Source: Fusibacter sp. 3D3 (lineage in GTDB: Bacteria > Bacillota > Clostridia > Peptostreptococcales > Acidaminobacteraceae). From it: 58,246 nucleotides of DNA. A model generated the notes under the pieces. It worked only from the letters and a program-made list of their open reading frames with translations, was not told the DNA's origin and searched no databases. Shown here piece after piece: positions 1-8,520 of this stretch. Both the position numbers and the translations under genes were made by a program. The DNA lies in the NCBI RefSeq assembly GCF_001748365.1, contig NZ_BDHH01000018.1:39932-98177 (forward strand), in the 5' to 3' direction. Within the stretch, counting starts at the first letter, position 1. Each line of letters begins with the position of its first letter.

Positions 1-1115
1 ACTTTCGTTAGAAAAGACTCATCTATTGATGCTTTATAACGCTTCAACTTTAAACTGGTCTTCTTTTTCGTGATGGTCTCTTGTTTTAAAATATTCATGG
101 CTATCTTCTTCAACATGGATTGATTTGCAGCACCGTTATTCATTCTTACTCGGCTATGATCTTCTCTAAAAACAACATCAAGTATCCAATGACAACTTTC
201 TACACCCCAATGTGATCTCACGGCCTTTGCAAACACTTCACATGGTCCTTCTTCTGGTGTTTTTAAACTGGATATGAAATAGCTCACTTCTACGCTTTCT
301 TTTCCTTTTGTGGTCACTGTGCGCCTTACCATACCTATGCTTGATAAGTTTTTCCATTTGTCTTTTTCTACATACCATTCTATATCGTTTGTCTGATAAT
401 ACTCTCTTTTTTCAATTCTTCCATGACCTTTTTCTAGAGTTGTTTTTCTACTTACTGGGTAATCTCTAAAATTGGATTCAATTGCATCTTCAAAATAACT
501 TTTTACTTCTTCATTAAAATTACCTTGATTCCCTTTTAATGAGAGTACATAATCTGCTTCTTTTCCTATTATTTTTTCGACTATCTTTTTTTGTGTACCC
601 ATAGCGTCTATTGTGATTATGCTATCCTTTATAAATAGCAAATCCAACAGTTCGGGGATTGCTGTAATTTCATTACTCTTTTCTTCTGTTTTCAATTGTC
701 CTAGCAAAAGATCATTTTCTTCTACCCACGCATTTACCAGATGGATTGCCTTTCTATCTTCTGTATGTGATCCCCTTGATGTTTTTCCATCTACAGCGAT
801 TATTCTGCCAGCGGATTCATTCGATAGCTTGCTTGTCCAGCTTATAAAGGCTCTATTAAAAGAATCACTATCCAAATTTTCAAATACGCGTTTATACGTA
901 TCATGAGAAGGTACGCCATTCTCTAAATCCACATATTTTTTAAACCATTCTTTTTTTGCCTCTACAAAGGATTCTACTTCTATCCAGGTATTCGCATTTG
1001 CAATCGTTGCAATCACTGTTGTAAAGATTATTTCTATCAGCTTATGTTTTACTTTCCACTCTTGTCTAAAATCGCTTACATTTTCAAATGCACTTTTAAA
1101 CATTGTTTTGTCCAT
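1..1115 (-). CDS. ISAs1-family transposase, 3' end cut by window edge
   Basis: Transposase of the ISAs1 type (DDE family), which moves its own insertion sequence by DNA cut and transfer. The reading frame opens at the ATG at 1115, eight bases after a strong GGAGGAG ribosome binding site, and stays open to base 1, giving 371 residues without a stop. The N-terminus carries the family's SAFENVSDFR-like segment. The middle has IIAVDGKTSRGS followed by SIITIDAMGTQ and DYVLSLKGNQ, which match the catalytic Asp regions. The C-terminal part has VRSHWGVESCHWILDVVFRED, containing the catalytic Glu. The last visible residues (ESFLTK) match the usual end of the family, so only a few residues are missing outside the window. 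It lies just downstream of glpK in the same direction. Confidence 0.9.
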   Translation of the reverse strand, partial: MDKTMFKSAFENVSDFRQEWKVKHKLIEIIFTTVIATIANANTWIEVESFVEAKKEWFKKYVDLENGVPSHDTYKRVFENLDSDSFNRAFISWTSKLSNESAGRIIAVDGKTSRGSHTEDRKAIHLVNAWVEENDLLLGQLKTEEKSNEITAIPELLDLLFIKDSIITIDAMGTQKKIVEKIIGKEADYVLSLKGNQGNFNEEVKSYFEDAIESNFRDYPVSRKTTLEKGHGRIEKREYYQTNDIEWYVEKDKWKNLSSIGMVRRTVTTKGKESVEVSYFISSLKTPEEGPCEVFAKAVRSHWGVESCHWILDVVFREDHSRVRMNNGAANQSMLKKIAMNILKQETITKKKTSLKLKRYKASIDESFLTK

Positions 1116-1262
1116 ATGAATTCTCCTCCAGAGTTTTTTTCCTCTAGTATTGAATTCGACATTACTTCTTTAATTCCTTTTTGTAATTATTACCATTTAT
1201 TCCTTCTGCATTTTCGCATTCACTTTTCCTAAAATACTCTACATTTTTTTCATGCGATAGCC
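1..1262 (-). mobile_element. ISAs1-type insertion sequence, one end only
   Basis: The element consists of the transposase gene plus its upstream end, which must lie between the transposase start (1115) and the glpK stop codon (1267). Because the other end is outside the window, no terminal inverted repeat or target duplication can be confirmed, and the boundary given is an upper limit. The insertion sits directly behind glpK. I see no intrinsic terminator left for the glpFK transcript, so that transcript may read into the element. Confidence 0.6.
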
Positions 1263-1266
1263 GTGA

Positions 1267-2817
<1,551 letters not shown>

Positions 2818-2845
2818 TCATCTGGACCTTCTCTTCACAATATTC

Positions 2846-3685
2846 TTATGCTGCTTTTTTATTTGATGCTATAGTTGAATCTGACTCAGATACTGATGTT
2901 ACAATATATCGACTCACACCTTTGTCATAGATGACAGCACCTAACAAGCCCCAAATTATCGGACCAACAATCGGTACCCAAAAATAATTGTTTGGTGCTG
3001 GCAATCCAATGTTCCCCCATCCTGATACAGCCAAGAAAATTTTAGGACCTAAATCCCTTGCAGGATTCATAGCAAATCCCGTTAAAGATCCAAACGATCC
3101 CCCTATGATGGCTATGGTAAGACCCACTAAGATCGGACCAAATGGTGCATATTTGCCTTGTGGTGCATTTGCATTTTTAGCATCCCCAATTGCCAAAATG
3201 ACCATTAACAAAAATGCTGTAATCGCAATCTCAACAAACATCGCCTCTATATTGCTGAGATAAGATGCTGGATAAGTCGTAAAAATACCCGCTGTTTGTA
3301 CGCTGCTTGCTGAGCCTCTTATCATCCCATTTGTAGCTTCAAACGCCAAGAAAGCTTTTCTGAATAAAGCATAAGTTACGAGTGCGCCTGTAAAACAACC
3401 CGCAATTTGCGAAATGATATAAGGCACTACTTTTTTCTTAGGAAAGTCTCTAAAAACAGCCAAGGTAATCGTCACAGCTGGATTGATATGAGTCCCAGAA
3501 ACGGCACCTGTAATATAAATAGCCATTGTAACACCAGCACCCCACATCAAACCAATATCCCACATATTATAGGATTGATTGTTTAATAGTAGTGACGCCA
3601 CCGATCCTGCACCAATAAAAATAAGAATGAAAGCCCCAATAAACTCTGCTAACAATTCACCGAACAAATTGTCTTTCTTTAACAT
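2846..3685 (-). CDS. glpF: aquaglyceroporin, glycerol facilitator
   Basis: Membrane channel of the MIP family that lets glycerol diffuse into the cell. It has 279 residues when started at the ATG at 3685, which has GAGGAGG eight bases upstream. An in-frame extension of 60 residues further upstream has no signal and would run through the promoter. Both NPA boxes are intact (about residues 68-70 in THINPAVT and 207-209 in FAMNPARDLGP). The Asp after the second box, in NPARD, is the residue typical of glycerol-conducting members rather than strict water channels. Six hydrophobic segments are visible. The gene is followed after 76 bases by glpK, so the two form a glpFK operon. Confidence 0.95.
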   Translation of the reverse strand: MLKKDNLFGELLAEFIGAFILIFIGAGSVASLLLNNQSYNMWDIGLMWGAGVTMAIYITGAVSGTHINPAVTITLAVFRDFPKKKVVPYIISQIAGCFTGALVTYALFRKAFLAFEATNGMIRGSASSVQTAGIFTTYPASYLSNIEAMFVEIAITAFLLMVILAIGDAKNANAPQGKYAPFGPILVGLTIAIIGGSFGSLTGFAMNPARDLGPKIFLAVSGWGNIGLPAPNNYFWVPIVGPIIWGLLGAVIYDKGVSRYIVTSVSESDSTIASNKKAA

Positions 3686-3737
3686 GATTATCCTCCTCAA
3701 TATAAATCGTTTATGCTCCATGGATACCCTCTTATAG

Positions 3738-3754
3738 TGCAAGTCTTGTGCCAA
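3738..3754 (-). promoter_or_regulatory. sigma-54 promoter of glpFK
   Basis: On the minus strand TTGGCAC (3754-3748), five bases, then TTGCA form a perfect -24/-12 sigma-54 promoter (consensus TGGCAC-N5-TTGCA). Transcription would start near 3727, about 42 bases before the glpF ATG. No good sigma-A promoter is visible between the ABC-F stop codon and glpF. The signal is direct from sequence. Dependence on RpoN and an enhancer-binding activator is inferred; neither gene is in the window. Confidence 0.8.
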
Positions 3755-3794
3755 ACTGTAAAAATGTTCAAATTTGAATAAACAGTAATATATC

Positions 3795-3857
3795 GAAACA
3801 ATAGCGTTGTTCTTTTTTACCAAGAAATGATTCGAAAGTGATGCTCGCTTGGTAAAA
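3795..3857 (-). promoter_or_regulatory. inverted repeats upstream of the sigma-54 promoter, candidate activator site
   Basis: Two dyads lie about 70-130 bases upstream of the predicted glpF start site, the distance usual for sigma-54 enhancer sites. One is AACAA-N5-TTGTT at about 3797-3811. The other is a 10-bp perfect inverted repeat, TTTTACCAAG (3815-3824) and CTTGGTAAAA (3848-3857). The second could instead be a transcript-end hairpin of the ABC-F gene that stops at 3872, but neither strand has a U-tract after the stem. Confidence 0.45.
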
Positions 3858-3871
3858 TCTATCAACGTATA

Positions 3872-5368
3872 TTACATTTCTCGGCGTACAATTTTTTCTG
3901 CTTCAAAGACAAGTAAGCCATTGCAAATTTTCTCTATAAGGTAGCGGTCATGAGTTACCATTATAATCGTCCCATTGTATTGAGCCAGTGCATTTTCAAA
4001 AGTTTCCTTACTCTTTAAATCCAAGTGATTGGTGGGTTCATCCAATATTAAAAGATCATATTCACCTAGCAATAATTTTAAAAGTTTGAGTTTAGTCTGT
4101 TCGCCAAGACTACAAGAGACGACTTTATGACTCAGATCAAGCGATTTAAAACCCAATTGATAGAGCTTATTAGACAAATCCACCAAAGCGGTTTTGTCGT
4201 ATATAGCAAAATAGGATTGAATGGATACTTCTGGTGAAATATCAATGGCATATTGATCCATATAGCCCAGTTTCAAAGTGGGGCTCATGAGCAATTCCCC
4301 CGAATCCAGTGATAGCATCTTTAAAATAAGCTGTGTGAGCGTGGTCTTGCCACAACCATTAGCCCCTATGACACCGATCCGATCGCCACGTGTCATGTAG
4401 AAGTCACTTTCTTTAAAAAGTGTTTTATCTCCAAAACTTTTTGAAATTGCCTTTGCTTCTATAATATTTTTACCTTTTGAACCCGCTGGTTTAAAATGCA
4501 TGACAATTTCTCTCTCTACTCTGGGTTTATCAACACCTTCAATTTCTATTTTTTCAAGTCTCTTTATTCTGGATTTAATCTGCTTGTCTTTTTTCTTCGC
4601 TTTCATTCGGAAATACTCTTTTTTACCCATTTTAACTTCTCCGCCTTTTTGCTTTTTGGTGGCATCTCTATGGGCTTTATCAGACCAAGTTTTCAGTTGT
4701 CTGATATCCGCTTGAATTTGCTTTTTATAAGCTTCTTGAACTTCATAAGCATTTTGTTGAGCCTTCATACGCTCTGATTTTAAGCGCACATATTGAGAAT
4801 AATTGCCTTCATACGAAGTTGAAACGCCCTTTTCAATTTCTATAATTTTAGTACAAACTTGATCGAGAAAGTAACGATCATGCGAGATCATGATTACTGT
4901 CCCTGGAAAGTAACTCACTTCATTTACAAGCCAATCTATGCCATTATAATCCAGATGATTGGTGGGTTCATCTAATATAAGCACAGTTGGCTCTGTTGCC
5001 CATATTTTGGCAAGCGCCACTTTAGTACGTTCACCACCACTCATGGCTTCATCTGATACAAGATCGACTTTCAATCTGCTTTCGAGCTCAAAATATGTAC
5101 TATCAAGCTCTGGCATATCTATATTTAAAAACTCATAAGTGCTGGATTGAGTTAATAACCCCACTGTGTTTCCTCTATCATGCCATTTGACCGTGCCGGA
5201 ATCTGCTTTTAATTTTCCCGCTATTAATTGGATCAAAGTCGTCTTGCCAGCACCATTTTCACCGACAATCCCCACCCTTTCGCCATAGTTTACTTCTAAA
5301 TTAACCGCTTCAAGAACAGATTCATAGCCATATGCTTTACTTAAATTTTTACAGGTTAATATTGTCAT
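3872..5368 (-). CDS. ABC-F ribosome-associated ATPase (antibiotic ribosomal protection type)
   Basis: Soluble protein of 498 residues with two ABC ATPase domains and no membrane segments, the ABC-F layout. Walker A1 is GENGAGKTT (residues 36-44) with signature MSGGERTK and LILDEPTNHLD. The interdomain linker (about residues 200-300) is long, helical and very Lys/Arg-rich. Walker A2 is GANGCGKTT, with the altered signature CSLGEQTK and a second LILDEPTNHLD. ABC-F proteins of this size and the regulated leader upstream fit members that displace ribosome-targeting drugs (Lsa/Vga/VmlR/CplR-like). Drug class cannot be read from sequence, and a housekeeping translation role is the alternative. The start is supported by AAGGAG before the ATG at 5368. 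Confidence 0.88.
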   Translation of the reverse strand: MTILTCKNLSKAYGYESVLEAVNLEVNYGERVGIVGENGAGKTTLIQLIAGKLKADSGTVKWHDRGNTVGLLTQSSTYEFLNIDMPELDSTYFELESRLKVDLVSDEAMSGGERTKVALAKIWATEPTVLILDEPTNHLDYNGIDWLVNEVSYFPGTVIMISHDRYFLDQVCTKIIEIEKGVSTSYEGNYSQYVRLKSERMKAQQNAYEVQEAYKKQIQADIRQLKTWSDKAHRDATKKQKGGEVKMGKKEYFRMKAKKKDKQIKSRIKRLEKIEIEGVDKPRVEREIVMHFKPAGSKGKNIIEAKAISKSFGDKTLFKESDFYMTRGDRIGVIGANGCGKTTLTQLILKMLSLDSGELLMSPTLKLGYMDQYAIDISPEVSIQSYFAIYDKTALVDLSNKLYQLGFKSLDLSHKVVSCSLGEQTKLKLLKLLLGEYDLLILDEPTNHLDLKSKETFENALAQYNGTIIMVTHDRYLIEKICNGLLVFEAEKIVRREM

Positions 5369-5466
5369 ATAATCACTCCTTATGTCATGTACACTTCAAG
5401 TCTTTTGACCCAAATCTATGGTTAGGGTGTCAAAAGTCAGTTTCGCATTAACCCTTTATTGAGTAT

Positions 5467-5506
5467 AAAAAAGGCTGTGCATTGAACAAACTCAATGAAC
5501 AGCCTT
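5467..5506 (-). terminator. intrinsic terminator in the ABC-F leader, attenuator
   Basis: On the minus strand an AAGGCTGT...ACAGCCTT stem, extended by TTCATTGA/TCAATGCA pairing, is followed by TTTTTTAT. It lies about 100 bases upstream of the ABC-F start codon and about 230 bases downstream of the promoter, within the gene's own leader. That placement is expected for an attenuator opened by ribosome stalling under antibiotic. Confidence 0.75.
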
Positions 5507-5690
5507 ATCTACATAAGTAAGCGAACGCCACAAGAGAACAACACAAAAGTATCGCCCTTTTACATAAGATTTATAAGCAGTCATAAATGTTCTCAGCACA
5601 AAAAAGTCTAATTAAAAGAATAAATATTATTCTTCCGTCATAGGTAAAATATTATTCCTATATTGACATTAAACGCTCATTACTAAGAAC

Positions 5691-5699
5691 TTACTTCAT
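5691..5699 (-). other. possible two-codon leader ORF (Met-Lys-stop) of the ABC-F gene
   Basis: An AGGAG at 5710-5706 is followed six bases later by ATG AAG TAA. It is the first start codon with a good ribosome binding site after the promoter. A minimal upstream ORF in front of an attenuator would let ribosome arrest near the start codon influence the terminator at 5467-5506. Translation is inferred only. Confidence 0.45.
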
Positions 5700-5739
5700 T
5701 GAACTCTCCTCACATTAATCTTTAAAAGTGACTCTTTAA

Positions 5740-5768
5740 AGTATAGAAGAGAATTTAAACCCAGTCAA
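5740..5768 (-). promoter_or_regulatory. sigma-A promoter of the ABC-F gene
   Basis: TTGACT (5768-5763), 17 bases, TATACT (5745-5740) on the minus strand. The predicted start near 5733 gives a leader of about 365 bases before the ABC-F ATG. Confidence 0.75.
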
Positions 5769-5811
5769 TACCAATTTCAAAAAGAATGTGAACTTAATCC
5801 ATTTGTAACAT

Positions 5812-5840
5812 TTGACGACAGAACGTTTGTTTGGTAAAAT
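5812..5840 (+). promoter_or_regulatory. sigma-A promoter of the YcaQ/AlkZ-like gene
   Basis: TTGACG (5812-5817), 17 bases, TAAAAT (5835-5840) on the plus strand, 19 bases before the ATG at 5860. It is divergent from, and does not overlap, the ABC-F promoter at 5740-5768. Confidence 0.65.
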
Positions 5841-5859
5841 TTAAACAGTGAGGTGACTT

Positions 5860-7062
5860 ATGAAATCAAAATATATTTTAACAATCCCGCAAGCGCGCTA
5901 TTTTCTTCTAAAAAAACACGGTCTTATCGATGCTTTTAAATTTAAAGATAAGGAAGGCGTACTGGCCTTCATCAAACAAGTGGGTTGCATTCAATTCGAT
6001 CCCATAGATGTCTGCGGCAAAAATCCCGAACTCGTATTACAATCCAGAATAGAACATTTTAATAAGGAAATGCTTTCAGAATTGCTCTATGAGGATAGAG
6101 GTCTCGTCGATTACTTTGATAAAAATCTCTCCATTTTCCCTATTGAAGACTGGCCTTATTTCGCCTCTAAAAGAACGCATTACCAGAATTATCATCGCAG
6201 TCAAAAAGAGGTCGATCAAGTCACCAACGATGTACTCCAGTATATACACGAAAATACATTTGCCTGTTCTAAAGATATCCATTTAAGAGAAAAAGTAAAC
6301 TGGGCTTGGAGTGATACTTCACTTGGAAGAGCAACTCTTGAAACCCTCTATTTTAGGGGAGATCTCGTGGTACATCACAAGAAAGGCACTCTAAAATACT
6401 ACGCTCTTACAAAAGATTTTATAGATTCTGAAATTCTCAACTGTCCCAATCCAAATGAATCTCAACAAGCGCAAATTGAATGGCATATTTTAAGACGTAT
6501 TGGCGCTGTCGGCATGCTCTGGAATAAAGCATCTGATGCTTGGCTTGGCATAGATCAAATGAAAACCGCACAAAGAAAATCGGCATTTGAAACACTTATA
6601 AGGACAAACAAAGTCATTGAACTTGAAGTTGAGGGTCTAGAAATGCCATTCTATATTTTAGAGCAAGATCAGCTCTTACTTGAAACATGCCTTGAGGTTT
6701 TTAAAAATTCAACTGTGACTGAAAGCCTTCTGCCACGCGTTTCTTTTTTGGCACCTCTAGACAACTTATTATGGGATCGCAAACTGATTAAAGCTCTTTT
6801 TAACTTCGAATACAAATGGGAAATTTACACCCCATTTGTAGAACGACAATTTGGTTACTATGTACTGCCCATTCTATACAAAGATACTCTGGTTGGCAGA
6901 ATAGAAATGGTCAATAATAAAAAAGACAAGACCTTAGAGGTTAAAAAAATCTGGTATGAAGAAACCTTCAAGCCAGATCCAGAATTTAAAAAGCATCTTA
7001 AATTGAGCCTAAAAAGATTTGCAGACTTTAACAAATGCATCAAGGTTAAAATGCTTAAATAG
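5860..7062 (+). CDS. winged-helix AlkZ/YcaQ-like DNA glycosylase family protein
   Basis: A 400-residue protein of the HTH_42 family (tandem winged helices), whose studied members AlkZ and YcaQ/AlkX unhook DNA interstrand crosslinks or excise bulky alkylated bases. The region VGCIQFDPIDV holds Q45-F46-D47, matching the Q-x-D catalytic motif described for YcaQ-type enzymes rather than the Q-x-Q of AlkZ. The C-terminal half (FLAPLDNLLWDR, then YEWKWEIYTP-like and a GRIEMV segment) is typical of the family. It is one of the few plus-strand genes, has its own promoter and a GAGGTG ribosome binding site, and converges with the GNAT gene. Catalytic activity is inferred from family and motif. Confidence 0.85.
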   Translation: MKSKYILTIPQARYFLLKKHGLIDAFKFKDKEGVLAFIKQVGCIQFDPIDVCGKNPELVLQSRIEHFNKEMLSELLYEDRGLVDYFDKNLSIFPIEDWPYFASKRTHYQNYHRSQKEVDQVTNDVLQYIHENTFACSKDIHLREKVNWAWSDTSLGRATLETLYFRGDLVVHHKKGTLKYYALTKDFIDSEILNCPNPNESQQAQIEWHILRRIGAVGMLWNKASDAWLGIDQMKTAQRKSAFETLIRTNKVIELEVEGLEMPFYILEQDQLLLETCLEVFKNSTVTESLLPRVSFLAPLDNLLWDRKLIKALFNFEYKWEIYTPFVERQFGYYVLPILYKDTLVGRIEMVNNKKDKTLEVKKIWYEETFKPDPEFKKHLKLSLKRFADFNKCIKVKMLK

Positions 7063-7150
7063 AGAGCAGATAGTCGCAACTTAAATTATCTTCCCGCCCT
7101 GAAAAGGGCATTCATAAACCTTTTTATCCCCCCAAAAAGATCATTAAACG

Positions 7151-7636
7151 CTATAACATCAACTGCCAATTGGTCACATCGATCCATTGATTGAATTTAA
7201 ACCCCGCTTCTTTAAATTCAGCTACTTTCTTAAAGCCAAATTTTTCATGAAGTTTTCGGCTGTTCTCATTGGGTTGAGATACCCCTGTGATAATAGAGTG
7301 ATAGCCACCCTCTTTAAGTTGATTTATAAGCACTTCATACAATTGAGAACCAATCCCTTTGCCTGCACTATTTCGATCTATATAGACAGACGTTTCGATA
7401 GAAAAACGATAGGCAGAACGTTCTTTCCATCTAGTGCCATAGGCATAGCCGATGACCTTGCCATTTTCCTCATAAACATACCAAGGTAAATCAGATGAAA
7501 ACACCTTATTTAACCGTTCCATCATACCTTCAACTGAAATTGCTTCTTCTTCAAAGGTAAATGTACTCCCCAAAACATAGTAATTATAAATTTTACAAAT
7601 CGCTGGCACATCTGACATTTCTGCTTTTCTAATCAT
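7151..7636 (-). CDS. GNAT family N-acetyltransferase (phosphinothricin/PAT-like)
   Basis: Acetyl-CoA-dependent acetyltransferase, 161 residues from the ATG at 7636, which has AAAGAGG at good distance. An in-frame codon 24 bases upstream lacks one. The order is MIRKAEMSDVPAICKIYN, then YVYEENGKVIGYAYG and an acetyl-CoA loop in GKGIGSQLYEVLINQL, then ISQPNENSRKLHEKFGF-type ending. This resembles the PAT/methionine sulfoximine acetyltransferase branch. The substrate is unknown. It stands alone and converges with the gene at 5860. Confidence 0.85.
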   Translation of the reverse strand: MIRKAEMSDVPAICKIYNYYVLGSTFTFEEEAISVEGMMERLNKVFSSDLPWYVYEENGKVIGYAYGTRWKERSAYRFSIETSVYIDRNSAGKGIGSQLYEVLINQLKEGGYHSIITGVSQPNENSRKLHEKFGFKKVAEFKEAGFKFNQWIDVTNWQLML

Positions 7637-7705
7637 CTTACGACCTCTTTCTTCACTCATTGTCCATCAAAACCTTGTTTTGCCTGACCCGTCCTCATCT
7701 AACCG

Positions 7706-7735
7706 CTTAGAGCAGGTTAAACACTCCTGCCTCTA
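7706..7735 (-). other. imperfect hairpin upstream of the acetyltransferase gene
   Basis: CTTAGAG-CAGG pairs with CCTG-C-CTCTAAG around a short loop. There is no U-tract on either strand, so it is not a convincing terminator. It lies in the 5' region of the acetyltransferase transcript. Apart from this hairpin and the tRNA terminator, the ~320 bases between 7637 and 7960 hold nothing I can name. Confidence 0.35.
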
Positions 7736-7763
7736 AGCTGGCCGAAAACTAATGATATATAAT

Positions 7764-7792
7764 TAAAAAGACAGCATATCAATATGCTGTCT
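7764..7792 (-). terminator. intrinsic terminator of the tRNA-fMet pair
   Basis: On the minus strand AGACAGCATAT...ATATGCTGTCT, a perfect 11-bp stem with a tiny loop, is followed by TTTTTAATT. It lies about 170 bases downstream of the second tRNA. Confidence 0.75.
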
Positions 7793-7960
7793 AAAATTTT
7801 ATATTATTATAATCTATTATTGGCTTCATGTCTAGGATATATCATCACGCATTCATTTGCTTAAGCAGATGTCTGGATAACCCGCCATTACGCTTTCTAA
7901 CGTTTCCAAAACAATAACTTACATATAATGCGTCATTATTTACCACGCTTTTAAAAATAA

Positions 7961-8035
7961 TGGTTGCGGAGGCAGGATTTGAACCTACGACCTTTGGGTT
8001 ATGAGCCCAACGAGCTGCCACTGCTCCACTCCGCG
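7961..8035 (-). tRNA. initiator tRNA-fMet (anticodon CAT), copy 2
   Basis: A 75-base cloverleaf including the encoded CCA. The acceptor stem begins CGCGGAG and ends CTCCGCA, giving the C1-A72 mismatch that marks bacterial initiator tRNA. The anticodon stem has the three G-C pairs GGG/CCC around CTCATAA. It lies 38 bases downstream of a near-identical copy. Confidence 0.95.
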
Positions 8036-8073
8036 ATATTCTAATTATTTGTTCAAACAACCCTAAATAAAAA

Positions 8074-8148
8074 TGGTTGCGGAGACAGGATTTGAACCTG
8101 TGACCTTTGGGTTATGAGCCCAACGAGCTGCCGCTGCTCCACTCCGCG
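8074..8148 (-). tRNA. initiator tRNA-fMet (anticodon CAT), copy 1
   Basis: Same architecture as the copy at 7961: C1-A72 mismatch, GGG/CCC anticodon stem, encoded CCA. The copies differ by a few bases, mostly in the T stem, where paired positions changed together (CCTAC/GCAGG-side here versus CCTGT/ACAGG-side). Both should therefore fold. Confidence 0.95.
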
Positions 8149-8170
8149 ATGTTTCTTCCGAACAAGACTC

Positions 8171-8179
8171 ATTATATCA
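8171..8179 (-). promoter_or_regulatory. extended -10 promoter of the tRNA-fMet pair
   Basis: TGATATAAT on the minus strand, an extended -10 element, ends 22 bases before the first tRNA. The -35 region is weak. Confidence 0.5.
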
Positions 8180-8371
8180 CACATCCGCGAAATTAGTAGG
8201 GTTATTTGAAAAAAACATAATAATTTTGAATTACTCAATATAATATTGATAGATATAATATTCTGTATCCACCCTATATCAATGCTTTAAGAGAATAATG
8301 GTTCAAAATTATATTTCGAAATTGTCATATTCTATTTTGACGTTAAAAGTTCTTTTTACCAAGCTATTCAA

Positions 8372-8520
8372 AATCAAAGCGTATACTCAGTCCGCTTCGC
8401 TACCTTCGTAACACTTGCACAATCCTATCGGATTGCATTCAATGGGCGTTTGGACTCCCACTGAACTCGGAATATGAACCCCCACTTTGAGAAGCGGGGG
8501 ACATCTCCTCAAGGGTTATA
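8372..8520 (-). repeat. dispersed structured repeat, copy A (full length)
   Basis: About 150 bases nearly identical to 23433-23576 and, over part of its length, to 22243-22335. Read on the minus strand it starts TATAACCCTTGAGG and folds into consecutive hairpins: CCCCCGCTT/AAGTGGGGG, TTCAGTGGG/CCCATTGAA and GCAATCC-GATA-GGATTG. The tail contains GGTAGCGAAGCGGACTGAG. It abuts the ppx stop codon (8521-8523). The GC-rich hairpins without an ORF resemble the non-coding ends of IS200/IS605-type elements, but the family is not proven. Confidence 0.75.

Noticed and set aside
613-1232. Plus-strand frames within the left-end element
   Set aside because: They are antisense to the ISAs1-type transposase frame, which has clear family motifs and a ribosome binding site.
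3815-3857. Terminator of the ABC-F gene
   Set aside because: The inverted repeat has no U-tract on the minus strand; its position fits an upstream activator site for the sigma-54 promoter better.
7706-7735. Terminator for the acetyltransferase or tRNA unit
   Set aside because: There is no U-tract, and the real tRNA terminator lies at 7764-7792.
7845-8238. Short open frames across the tRNA region
   Set aside because: They overlap the two initiator tRNAs on the same strand, so they are artefacts of tRNA sequence.
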